NCBI GenBank assembly: GCA_964513655.1
Contig: CAZENQ010000088.1
Coordinates: 1-13,392, forward strand
Origin: G020350405 sp964513655
GTDB taxonomy: Bacteria; Planctomycetota; Phycisphaerae; Sedimentisphaerales; Anaerobacaceae
Reading direction: 5' to 3'
DNA: 13,392 bases
Shown here: positions 5,447 to 12,641 of the stretch, piece after piece
Position numbering within the stretch: the first letter of the stretch is position 1
How the letters are laid out: the number at the start of each line of letters is the position of its first letter
Made by a program: the position numbers and the translations under genes
Notes under the pieces: model-generated
The model's database searches: none
Seen by the model: the letters and a program-made list of their open reading frames with translations, nothing else
What the model was told of the DNA's origin: nothing

Positions 5447-5920
5447 ATGACAGGCGATAAGAAGAAATTGGTAATGTTAGGGATTATTGCAGTTTGCTTC
5501 GGATTGGCCGTAGCGATAACGGTCTACAGGAGGTATAAGGAAGGGTCGGGGCCCAGGGGTATTGAGAGCATTAAACGCGGCGATATGATTTGGGTCAAGT
5601 GCGACAACACGGAGTGTGACGCCGAATATCAGATGGACAAGAGAGATTATTTTGAGTATATGCAAGACCACCCACCTACGGCCGCGCAGTTTGTAACGAT
5701 GATGTCAGACCCCAATATGAGAGGGGCAACTGCGTTGGTCTGTAATAAGTGCAAACAGGAAAGCGTTTATCGAGGTGAAAAGTGCGATAAGTGCGGGTTA
5801 GTTTTCATAAGGGGTACTGTCCGGCATGATTTTGCGGACAGGTGCCCGGAATGCGACTACAGCAGAACGGAAACGAAGAGAAGGGAAGCCCGCGAGGTCA
5901 TGGGGGAGAAGGGCGAGTAA
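5447..5920 (+). CDS. Membrane-anchored zinc-ribbon protein
   Basis: A 157-residue protein with a basic N-terminus (KKK), one transmembrane helix at about 8-26, then a soluble domain. Eight cysteines form four pairs: C52/C57, C99/C102 (CNKC), C113/C116 (CDKC) and C133/C136 (CPEC), enough for two zinc sites. Between the first two pairs lies a helical region (residues 64-92) with the stretch DHPPTAAQFVTMM. The positive-inside pattern is ambiguous because KKK precedes and RRYK follows the helix, though reducing conditions favour a cytoplasmic zinc domain. I recall similar proteins as uncharacterised in Phycisphaerae. Function unknown. GAGGT lies six bases before the ATG, and a strong promoter precedes it. 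Confidence 0.8.
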   Translation: MTGDKKKLVMLGIIAVCFGLAVAITVYRRYKEGSGPRGIESIKRGDMIWVKCDNTECDAEYQMDKRDYFEYMQDHPPTAAQFVTMMSDPNMRGATALVCNKCKQESVYRGEKCDKCGLVFIRGTVRHDFADRCPECDYSRTETKRREAREVMGEKGE

Positions 5921-5951
5921 AGCAGAGCAAGGGGGAAAGGTGAATTTAATA

Positions 5952-6022
5952 AAACCGCCCGTACTTCTGTGTAAGAATTTTGCGGTTTGTTTATCAGCGC
6001 CCACGGGCGTCGATTATTTTTT
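5952..6022 (+). terminator. Probable intrinsic terminator region
   Basis: Two inverted repeats follow the zinc-ribbon gene. AAACCGC (5952-5958) pairs with GCGGTTT (5982-5988) around a long 23-base loop. A second stem, GCGCC/GGCGT around CACG (5997-6010), is followed by TTATTTTTT (6014-6022). The second, with its T-run, is the better terminator for the plus-strand gene. The first could act on either strand between the converging genes. Confidence 0.4.
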
Positions 6023-6132
6023 CCAATCACAAAAGATACGGGCAGTACGACCGCTAAGGTCTATTGTAATAATCGGCATATATCGTGCGCGGACTTTAAA
6101 ATCGCAGGGTATAAAGGCGGATGGGCTATAAA

Positions 6133-7209
6133 TCAGACTTTCGCGGGGACGCGTTTTGGTTTTTTGGGGATGGCTTTTAAGGCCGCTTTTATCCTTGCCT
6201 GGCGTTCGGCGGTCTTTTTGCGGAGGACGGCGGTGGAGTCGGTGCCTAATGAGCGGAGTTTTTTGTATCTGTTCTCGAGGAGGTTTTCAATCTTTGTACG
6301 TCTGAGTGCGGCGAGGGTCCTGACAATATACTTTTCGACATTGTAGACGGTGTCGTGGACGTTTCGATGAGCGCCACCGAGCGGTTCGGGAATGATGGCA
6401 TCGACGAGATTGAGCTTATGCAAGTCCCTGCTTGTTAGCTTAAGTGCCTCGGCGGCGTCCGGAGCCTGTGAGCCGTCTCGCCAGAGGATTGCGGCACAAC
6501 CCTCAGGTGATATTACGGAATAATATGAGAACTCGAGCATGGCAAATCTGTCGCCGACACCAATTCCGAGCGCGCCGCCTGAACCGCCTTCGCCGATGAC
6601 GATGCAGATTATGGGTACCTTTAGACGTGACATCTCAGTCAGGTTAACGGCTATTGCCTGTGCCTGTCCGCGCTCCTCTGCGCCGACACCAGGATACGCT
6701 CCGGGGGTGTCAATGAGTGTGACGACGGGGACATTGTACTTTTCGGCGAATTTCATTTTGGCAATCGCCTTTCGGTAGCCTTCGGGATTGGCACAGCCGA
6801 AATTACAGGCAATCTTTTCCTTTGTGTTCCTGCCTTTGTTTTGGCCTATGACCAATACCTTTTCTCTGCCTATTTGTCCCAATCCGGTTATTATTGCCCT
6901 GTCGTCACCGAAACACCTGTCCCCATGCAATTCACGGAAGTTTTTTACCATGAGGTCGAGGTAGTCAGTCAGCAGTGGTCTTTTGGGATGGCGGGCGACC
7001 TGAACAGTCTGCCATGCGGTGAGCTTCGAGTAGATTCGTTTAAGTTCGGCGACCTGCTGCTGCTGTAATCGGTGAACCTCGGTAGAATAGTCAATTCCCT
7101 TCAGGGAACTGAGCCTGTGGAGCTCCTTCATCTGGCTGTCAAGGTCAGCAACTTTATCTTCGAACGCCAGGTAATCGCCATCGGTGATATTATTTTTATT
7201 ATCCGGCAT
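6133..7209 (-). CDS. accA: Acetyl-CoA carboxylase carboxyltransferase subunit alpha
   Basis: AccA, 358 residues. With AccD it forms the carboxyltransferase that moves the carboxyl group from biotin-carboxyl carrier protein to acetyl-CoA, making malonyl-CoA for fatty acid synthesis. Signatures seen: the N-terminal helical region with RHPKRPLLTDYLD (73-85), NFGCANPEGYRKA (136-148), the crotonase-fold loops LIDTPGAYPGVGAEERGQ (165-182) and GEGGSGGALGIGVGD (207-221), and SPEGCAAILWRD (234-245). Beyond the usual core (Escherichia coli AccA is 319 residues) is a Lys/Arg-rich tail of about 40 residues. An in-frame TTG at 7219-7221 would add four residues; neither start has a clear Shine-Dalgarno, and the ATG is preferred. 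accD is not in the window. The gene is divergent from tyrA and preceded by a possible attenuator. Confidence 0.96.
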   Translation of the reverse strand: MPDNKNNITDGDYLAFEDKVADLDSQMKELHRLSSLKGIDYSTEVHRLQQQQVAELKRIYSKLTAWQTVQVARHPKRPLLTDYLDLMVKNFRELHGDRCFGDDRAIITGLGQIGREKVLVIGQNKGRNTKEKIACNFGCANPEGYRKAIAKMKFAEKYNVPVVTLIDTPGAYPGVGAEERGQAQAIAVNLTEMSRLKVPIICIVIGEGGSGGALGIGVGDRFAMLEFSYYSVISPEGCAAILWRDGSQAPDAAEALKLTSRDLHKLNLVDAIIPEPLGGAHRNVHDTVYNVEKYIVRTLAALRRTKIENLLENRYKKLRSLGTDSTAVLRKKTAERQARIKAALKAIPKKPKRVPAKV

Positions 7210-7280
7210 TTTAATTATCAAACATCTCGATGAGCCTTATGGATAAGGCGTGGCGGAGCATGCAGGGCGAAAATGCCTAC

Positions 7281-7311
7281 AAAAAAAGCCTGCCCACACG
7301 TTGCGGGCGGC
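7281..7311 (-). terminator. Intrinsic terminator in the accA leader
   Basis: On the minus strand a GCC-GCCC / GGGC-A-GGC stem (seven pairs, one bulged A, nine-base loop) is followed directly by seven T residues (A-run 7281-7287 on the plus strand). It points toward accA, about 70 bases before its start, and no gene lies upstream on that strand. It therefore looks like a leader terminator or the end of a short RNA. Confidence 0.6.
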
Positions 7312-7362
7312 ACATGCTTATTCTTTTGCCAAATCCGTCGGCTCTTTTCTTTCAAAGTTAGA

Positions 7363-7390
7363 ATATTAACATTTTGGCAGGATAAATCAA
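7363..7390 (-). promoter_or_regulatory. accA: Possible accA promoter
   Basis: On the minus strand TTGATT (7385-7390), a 16-base spacer and TAATAT (7363-7368). A transcript would start near 7356 and meet the terminator at 7281-7311 before reaching accA. It lies back to back with the tyrA promoter. Confidence 0.4.
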
Positions 7391-7399
7391 AGAAAAAAA

Positions 7400-7428
7400 T
7401 TGACATGTGGGGCGTGTTGCTATATTTT
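7400..7428 (+). promoter_or_regulatory. Likely promoter of the tyrA-purL-purQ run
   Basis: A perfect TTGACA (7400-7405), 17-base spacer and TATTTT (7423-7428) predict a start near 7434, about 40 bases before tyrA. Only ten bases separate this -35 from the divergent accA -35, so regulation could be shared. Confidence 0.55.
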
Positions 7429-7473
7429 TTTAGTGGCATTCATTTGTAGGTTTATTTTCGTAAGGTCTTGTTG

Positions 7474-8349
7474 GTGAAAGAGTTAAAGCAAATAACGGTC
7501 ATAGGTATGGGGCTTTTAGGGGGGTCGATAACGCTAACGGTTTCGCGTACTTTTCCCGGCGTAAAAACAGTGGGTTACAGCCACCGAGCCATTACTCGCC
7601 AAAAAGCGAGGCAATCCGGGGTCGCGAGCAAAATAGTTGACGAGATAAAGCAGAGCGTATACAGCGCGGACATTGTGATTCTGGCATCGCCTATATGCAC
7701 CTTTGAGGAGATATTCAGCAGGATAGCCGATGCGCTGCCGAGCGGGTGCATTGTCACTGATGTAGGCTCGACGAAAGTCCTGCCGCACCGCTGGGCAGTG
7801 AAGCGGCTGCCGAGGAGCGTTCACTATGTTGGCTCGCACCCAATAGCCGGGTCGGAACAAAGAGGTGTAGAGTTCGCGAGGGATGATTTGTTCGAGGGGG
7901 CGCTCTGTGTTCTGACAACAACCAAAAAAACGAACCGGCAGGCGGTACAGACCCTTAAGCGATTCTGGTCAAAGCTTGGGTGCTGGGTGAAAATAATGTC
8001 ACCGGCCGGGCACGACAGGGTCTTCGCAAGCGTAAGTCACCTGCCTCATGTAGCAGCGGCGGCATTGATAAACGCCAACAGCAGTGAGATGTTAAAATTT
8101 GCGGGCAAAGGCTTTATGGATACGTCGAGGATAGCATCGGGACCGGCCAATATCTGGGCTGATGTGCTGCTGACAAACGCGAGCAACACCGTCAGAGGGA
8201 TTGACAAAATTATAGCGGAATTGGGGAAACTGAAAAAAGCGATAAAAGCCGGAGACACGATAGAGGTTGAAAAACTTCTCCGGAAGGCAAGAAGCAAACG
8301 CAGCGCGCTGATAGACTACAAGATTAAAAGTAAGGAATTGATATCGTGA
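7474..8349 (+). CDS. tyrA: Prephenate/arogenate dehydrogenase
   Basis: TyrA-family dehydrogenase, 291 residues, acting in tyrosine synthesis by NAD(P)-dependent oxidative decarboxylation of prephenate or arogenate. Motifs: the nucleotide-binding GMGLLGGS (11-18), TDVGSTK (95-101), SHPIAGSE (121-128, with the family's active-site His), HDRVFASVSHLPH (180-192), and a SRIASGPANIWAD segment (218-230) with the Arg expected to contact the substrate carboxylate. There is no chorismate mutase or ACT domain, so this is the single-domain form and the substrate cannot be told from sequence alone. GTG 7474 is chosen over the in-frame TTGs at 7468 and 7471 because TAAGG lies eight bases upstream. Its end overlaps purL by four bases. 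Confidence 0.93.
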   Translation: MKELKQITVIGMGLLGGSITLTVSRTFPGVKTVGYSHRAITRQKARQSGVASKIVDEIKQSVYSADIVILASPICTFEEIFSRIADALPSGCIVTDVGSTKVLPHRWAVKRLPRSVHYVGSHPIAGSEQRGVEFARDDLFEGALCVLTTTKKTNRQAVQTLKRFWSKLGCWVKIMSPAGHDRVFASVSHLPHVAAAALINANSSEMLKFAGKGFMDTSRIASGPANIWADVLLTNASNTVRGIDKIIAELGKLKKAIKAGDTIEVEKLLRKARSKRSALIDYKIKSKELIS

Positions 8350-11228
8350 GGCAATGGCGTTTTGAGGTATTTAACCGAGGCGGTTTTCCAGATGTTCACG
8401 GCAACGGCGTACTTGAAGAAATCAAGGAGCTTGGGATTGGTTCAGTTGAGGCGGTCCAATCGGCGAAGGTCTTCTTGATTGAGGGTGATTTTGTTAATGG
8501 TTTTGCCGAGCGTGTGGCAAAGGAGCTTCTGAGCGACCCAGTATGCGAAGAGTATTATATAGGCAGGAGTGGTGCGCCGGCCGGGTTGGCAAAGGCGACC
8601 CTTATCGAAGTTCATTTGAAAAGCGGAGTCACGGACCCGGTAGCCCAATCGGTAATGACGGCAATGGCGGATATGGGTGTCGAGGCGGGCAATGTGCGGA
8701 CAGCGCGAAAGTACATTTTGTTGGGTGATATCAGCCAGAGCCAAACGGACACAATAGCGAGGAGAATTCTGGCGAACGACTGTATCGAAGAGTTTGTAAT
8801 CGGTAATGAAGCGGAGCCGCCAAGCCCGCACCTGAAGCCATACGAGTTAAAGATAGTCGAGTGGCCGGTGTGCGAGCTTGATGATGATGAACTGGTGGAG
8901 CTGAGCAAGAAAAAGGATTTGTTTCTTAATCTGGTGGAGATGCAGACGATTCAGAAGTACTACAGGGAGCTCGGCAGAGAACCGACGGACGTCGAGCTTG
9001 AGTCGCTTGCGCAGACGTGGAGCGAGCACTGTGTGCACAAGACGCTCAAAAGTTCTGTTGATATGACAATCAACGGTGAGCAGATACATTTTGACAATCT
9101 GCTGAAAGAGACGGTCTTTAAGGCCACGAAGGAATTAAACAAGGAGTGGTGCATATCGGTGTTTGCGGATAATGCGGGTGTGGTGGAATTTGATGAGGAC
9201 TCGGCGGTCTGTTTTAAGGTTGAGACTCATAATCGCCCTTCCGCGCTGGACCCGTATGGAGGTTCAGCTACCGGCATCGGGGGTGTAATCCGCGACCCGA
9301 TGGGGACCGGCTTAGGCGCGAGGCCTATCGCGAATACGGATATATTTTGCTTTGGTCTGCCGGACACAAAGCACGAAGAGATTCCGAAAGGAGTTTTGCA
9401 TCCGAGGAGGATTATGAGGGGCGTCGTGGCGGGAGTTCGGGACTACGGTAACAGGATGGGGATACCAACGGTCAACGGGGCAATTTACTTTGATGAGAGG
9501 TATCTTGGCAATCCGCTGGTGTATTGCGGCAATATCGGGATAATGGACAAGAAGAAGTGCTTCAAGAATCCGCAGAGTGGAGATGTGATTATAGTAGTTG
9601 GAGGCAGGACGGGACGAGATGGGATTCACGGGGCGACCTTTTCGTCGGGTGAAATAACACATGAGTATGAATCAATCTTTTCTCATGCGGTTCAAATCGG
9701 CAACGCGATAACAGAAAAGACGATGCTCGATGTACTAGTGCAGGCAAATGAAGCGGGGCTTTACGATGCTATCACAGACTGCGGGGCCGGGGGCCTTAGC
9801 AGCGCGGTGGGTGAGATGGGTAAAGACCTTGGGGCGGAGGTTGATTTGGAGAAAGTTCCGTTAAAGTACACGGGGCTGAACTATACCGAAATCTGGATTA
9901 GTGAAGCACAGGAAAGGATGGTCATAGCGGTCAAACCCGAAAACCTAAAGGCGATAACGAAAATTTTTGATGATGAGAATGTGGAGTCAACCGTAATAGG
10001 CAGATTCACCGACGATAAGAAGCTGATATTAAGGTACAACGGTGAAAAGGTGGCGGAGATGGATATGGACTTTCTGCATGATGGCGTGCCGAAATACTCG
10101 CGCAAGGCGGTGTGGAAAAGTCCCGAGCTTTCGGAGCCGAGCATACCTGAGAAAGACAATTACAACGATGAGCTTTTGCGGATACTGTCTTGTTACAATG
10201 TGGCGAGCAAGGAATGGGTAATACGCCAATATGACCATGAGGTCCAGGGGACGTCCGTGGTGAAGCCGTTGGTGGGGGTCACGAACAACGGTCCCGGAGA
10301 CGGAGCGGTGATAAGGCCGAAGTTCGATTCTGACAGGGGTCTTGCAATCAGCTGCGGGATGAATCCTATGTACGGAGATATTGACCCGTACTGGATGGCG
10401 CTGGGTGGAATAAATGAGGCGGTAAGGAACGTGATATGCGTGGGCGGGCGCGCGGACAGGATCGCCCTGCTGGACAACTTCAGCTGGGGCAACTGCAGGA
10501 AGCCGGAGACGTTCGGGCCATTGGTGCGGGCGGCACAGGCCTGCTATGACGGCGCGATTGCCTTCGGAACGCCGTTTGTGTCGGGCAAGGACTCGCTAAA
10601 CAATGAGTTTTCCTGTGAAGACGGAAGACAGATATCCATACCATCGACGCTTCTGGTAAGCGCGATATCGATTGTTGATGATATTAACAAGTGTGTTACG
10701 ATGGACGCCAAGAGGGCATCTAACCTGCTGTTTATAATAGGCGAGACCAGAAACGAATTAGGCGGCTCACACTATTACAAAATTCATGGTCAACTGGGAG
10801 CGAATGTTCCAAAGGTGGACTTAGAAACAGCTCCCAAGATAGCCCAAAGAGTTGCCACTGCAATAGCGGAGGGTCTGGTAGTAAGCTGCCATGACTGCTC
10901 CGAAGGCGGCTTGACTGTGGCGCTTGCGGAGATGGCATTTTCCGGCGGACTCGGTATAGAAGCAGACCTGCGTGGCCTGCCGAGAAGTGATGACTGTTCG
11001 CGGACAGATGCGCAGCTATTTAGCGAATCAAACTCGCGCTACATTGTGGAAGTGGAGCCGGAAAATTACAACGCCTTTGCAAAACTGATGCTAAACCTGC
11101 CCTTTGGACAGATAGGCAAGGTGGTGGAAGAAAAGACACTTAGCATAAAAGCGGAGAGCGGCGAGGTGGTCATCGAGACGGCTTTGGAATCGCTCAAAGA
11201 AGCATGGCTAAAGCCGCTTGCATGGTAG
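8346..11228 (+). CDS. purL: FGAM synthase, PurS-PurS-PurL fusion
   Basis: Phosphoribosylformylglycinamidine synthase, 960 residues: with glutamine-derived ammonia and ATP it converts FGAR to FGAM, the fourth step of purine synthesis. Residues 4-73 and 85-153 are two similar PurS-like domains, each beginning with a strand (WRFEVFNRGG; TLIEVHLKSGVTDP) and ending EEYYIG or EEFVIG. The PurL synthase follows: LESLAQTWSEHC (218-229, catalytic-region His 228), VETHNRPSALDPYGG (292-306) and GIGGVIRDPMGTG (310-322), with a second half containing GGRADRIALLDNFSWGN and FVSGKDSLNNE. Stand-alone PurL is about 740 residues and the large single-chain form about 1300, so this is intermediate and lacks the glutaminase, encoded next by purQ. 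GTG start; its GTGA overlaps the tyrA stop, suggesting coupled translation. Confidence 0.95.
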   Translation: MRQWRFEVFNRGGFPDVHGNGVLEEIKELGIGSVEAVQSAKVFLIEGDFVNGFAERVAKELLSDPVCEEYYIGRSGAPAGLAKATLIEVHLKSGVTDPVAQSVMTAMADMGVEAGNVRTARKYILLGDISQSQTDTIARRILANDCIEEFVIGNEAEPPSPHLKPYELKIVEWPVCELDDDELVELSKKKDLFLNLVEMQTIQKYYRELGREPTDVELESLAQTWSEHCVHKTLKSSVDMTINGEQIHFDNLLKETVFKATKELNKEWCISVFADNAGVVEFDEDSAVCFKVETHNRPSALDPYGGSATGIGGVIRDPMGTGLGARPIANTDIFCFGLPDTKHEEIPKGVLHPRRIMRGVVAGVRDYGNRMGIPTVNGAIYFDERYLGNPLVYCGNIGIMDKKKCFKNPQSGDVIIVVGGRTGRDGIHGATFSSGEITHEYESIFSHAVQIGNAITEKTMLDVLVQANEAGLYDAITDCGAGGLSSAVGEMGKDLGAEVDLEKVPLKYTGLNYTEIWISEAQERMVIAVKPENLKAITKIFDDENVESTVIGRFTDDKKLILRYNGEKVAEMDMDFLHDGVPKYSRKAVWKSPELSEPSIPEKDNYNDELLRILSCYNVASKEWVIRQYDHEVQGTSVVKPLVGVTNNGPGDGAVIRPKFDSDRGLAISCGMNPMYGDIDPYWMALGGINEAVRNVICVGGRADRIALLDNFSWGNCRKPETFGPLVRAAQACYDGAIAFGTPFVSGKDSLNNEFSCEDGRQISIPSTLLVSAISIVDDINKCVTMDAKRASNLLFIIGETRNELGGSHYYKIHGQLGANVPKVDLETAPKIAQRVATAIAEGLVVSCHDCSEGGLTVALAEMAFSGGLGIEADLRGLPRSDDCSRTDAQLFSESNSRYIVEVEPENYNAFAKLMLNLPFGQIGKVVEEKTLSIKAESGEVVIETALESLKEAWLKPLAW

Positions 11229-11267
11229 AAGCGTTAGCTTATAGAGGTAATAACGAGAAGGAAATAG

Positions 11268-12053
11268 ATGGCACAAGTAAAAGCGATAGTTTTGAGGGCG
11301 GCGGGGATAAACTGCGATATGGAGACCGAGCACGCTCTTGAAGCGGCAGGCGCGAGTGCGGAGCGCGTGCATATAAACAGGATGATCGAGGACAAAGGGC
11401 TGCTGGATGGGGTGCAGATAATTGTTTTTCCGGGGGGATTCAGCTACGGTGACGATGTAGCCGCGGGCAAGATTCTGGCCAACCAGGTTATACATCATCT
11501 TTCGGAGGCGATAAGGAAGTTTATAGATGACGGGAAACTCGTACTTGGGATATGCAACGGCTTTCAGGTCCTCGTTAAGGCGGGGATACTGCCGGGTAAC
11601 AATTCAAGCAAGCAACATCAGAGTGTTACCATAACGTATAATGACAGCGGCAAATTTGAGGACAGATGGGTGTATCTTGCACCGCAGACGGAGCGGTGCA
11701 TTTTTATTGAGGCGGCCAGACAGATATATCTGCCGATAGCGCACGGCGAGGGCAAGGTAGTAACCTATGACGAAGAGGTCTTAGAGCAATTGAGAGCGGA
11801 AGGGCATGTGGCTTTTAAGTACGTAGACGAAAACGGTGAAGAGGGTGGCTACCCCATTAATCCAAACGGGTCGGTGGATTCGATAGCCGGGCTGACTGAT
11901 AGTACGGGGAGGGTATTAGGGCTGATGCCGCATCCGGAAAGGCATGTTCGGCATACTCAGCACCCGCACTGGTCCCGCATGGAGGGCAAGAAAGACGGTG
12001 ATGGAATGGGAATTTTTGCCAATGCGGTCAGGTTCATAAGGGAGAACTTTTAG
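11268..12053 (+). CDS. purQ: FGAM synthase glutaminase subunit
   Basis: PurQ, 261 residues, a class I glutamine amidotransferase that releases ammonia from glutamine and passes it to PurL. The N-terminus has VLRAAGINCDMETEHAL, and FPGGFSYGDD (54-63) is typical of PurQ. The catalytic triad is visible: Cys96 in LGICNGFQ, and His222 and Glu224 in PHPERH. Length is close to the longer PurQ proteins (Bacillus subtilis PurQ is about 227), with extra residues in HTQHPHWSRMEGKKDGDG near the C-terminus. GAGAAGGA sits five bases before the ATG. The gap from purL is 39 bases, so the two are probably co-transcribed. PurS is not needed separately because PurL carries two PurS-like domains. Confidence 0.95.
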   Translation: MAQVKAIVLRAAGINCDMETEHALEAAGASAERVHINRMIEDKGLLDGVQIIVFPGGFSYGDDVAAGKILANQVIHHLSEAIRKFIDDGKLVLGICNGFQVLVKAGILPGNNSSKQHQSVTITYNDSGKFEDRWVYLAPQTERCIFIEAARQIYLPIAHGEGKVVTYDEEVLEQLRAEGHVAFKYVDENGEEGGYPINPNGSVDSIAGLTDSTGRVLGLMPHPERHVRHTQHPHWSRMEGKKDGDGMGIFANAVRFIRENF

Positions 12054-12114
12054 CGGGCGTCTTGACCTGCAAATCAAGGCTGGTGCTGTACCGCGGCAGT
12101 TCCTCACTAAGATC
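12054..12114. other. Structured spacer between purQ and the tRNA fragment
   Basis: Small inverted repeats are present: CTTGA/TCAAG (12061-12078) and GGT/ACC (12082-12092). CGGGCGT (12054-12060) is also complementary to ACGCCCG (12115-12121), the tRNA acceptor strand. No T-run follows, so a purQ terminator cannot be confirmed. Confidence 0.3.
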
Positions 12115-12160
12115 ACGCCCGGCAGGACTCGAACCTGCGACCTACGGATTAGAAAGCCGT
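12115..12160 (-). other. 3' half of tRNA-Arg(TCT); probable attachment site
   Basis: On the minus strand the sequence folds as the last part of a tRNA. It has anticodon loop TTTCTAA (12149-12155, anticodon TCT), a TCCGT arm, a five-base variable loop, a perfect T-stem GCAGG/CCTGC (12122-12126, 12134-12138) around TTCGAGT, and the acceptor strand CGGGCGT. CCA is not encoded. No acceptor 5' strand or D-arm lies at 12161-12240. The pair next to the loop is a C-T mismatch (5' arm ACGGC), as expected if the tRNA-derived homology starts in the anticodon loop. Such 3' halves are left by elements that integrate into tRNA genes. Confidence 0.7.
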
Positions 12161-12338
12161 TACTCAAGTTTGTAAGTGTTTGTGAATAAACGATTAATGA
12201 CTGTAAAATAAAGACTTATGATGCTGACCGAATCGCGACAGTACCGCAAAAGCGCCAACTTGTTGCAAATTCTGTTGCAGATTCAAGACTCGGATTAACC
12301 CTTTCTGATTCAGGCTTGCCTTTTCATGTTATCTGAGC
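12161..12338. other. A+T-richer non-coding DNA at the inferred element edge
   Basis: No gene seen. It contains two direct copies of GTTGCA (12262-12267 and 12274-12279), 12 bases apart, matching the motif repeated before the sigma-54 activator gene. Base composition is visibly less G+C-rich than in purL and purQ. Confidence 0.4.
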
Positions 12339-12566
12339 ATGGATTGTCCTGACTATTTATTTAGCGAAATTTTCTATAAGGATATCGTTGCAGTGGAAAA
12401 AAAACTTGAAATAAAAACATACCCTGACTTACTTACTGAAGAGGAGCTAATCGAGTACTTGCGGATACCAAAAATTAGCAAATCCACGAATTACCATAAC
12501 GTCATAGAAAATCTTAAACGCATGAGAGATCTACCAAGAATTCATATTTGCGGTAAAGCACTGTAA
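12339..12566 (+). CDS. Short excisionase/HTH-like protein, possibly truncated
   Basis: A 75-residue ORF. Residues about 31-75 (LLTEEELIEYLRIPKIS to LPRIHICGKAL) match the layout of HTH_17/excisionase-type winged helices: LT.EE...YL..., a recognition helix, then LP.I.I.GK. In such proteins the GKxL segment usually continues as YPL...V..W. Here the codon after GKAL is TAA and the next codons read Pro-Leu-Lys, so a Tyr-to-stop change may have shortened it. A second in-frame stop follows within six codons, so nothing longer survives. The Shine-Dalgarno is weak. It could be functional, a relic, or start further downstream. Its position just inside the tRNA-half boundary fits a gene of an integrative element. 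Confidence 0.5.
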   Translation: MDCPDYLFSEIFYKDIVAVEKKLEIKTYPDLLTEEELIEYLRIPKISKSTNYHNVIENLKRMRDLPRIHICGKAL

Positions 12567-12586
12567 CCTTTAAAGACTGCCTAATC

Positions 12587-12627
12587 TTGCAACAGTCGTT
12601 GCATTTTGCAACTATCTATGCTATATT
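12587..12627 (+). promoter_or_regulatory. Operator-like TGCAAC/GTTGCA repeats over a likely promoter
   Basis: TGCAAC (12588-12593), four bases, GTTGCA (12598-12603), three bases, TGCAAC (12607-12612): three alternating half-sites forming two overlapping palindromes. TATATT (12622-12627) is a plausible -10, with TTGCAT (12599-12604) as a weak -35 at 17 bases, so the half-sites would cover the -35. This suggests autoregulation of the gene at 12642. Confidence 0.5.
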
Positions 12628-12641
12628 GTTTATGACAGAAA

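Noticed and set aside
7218..7439. 73-codon minus-strand open frame between accA and tyrA
   Set aside because: It spans both predicted promoters and the terminator, has no ribosome binding site and shows no protein-like pattern.
12054..12160. Circularly permuted tRNA, because ACGCCCG reappears at 12054-12060 on the minus strand after the 3' half
   Set aside because: The bases following that match overlap the end of purQ and do not form a D-arm; the match is only seven bases.
11916..12167. Minus-strand open frame of 83 codons through the tRNA half
   Set aside because: Its N-terminal residues are the translated tRNA sequence and the rest is antisense to purQ.
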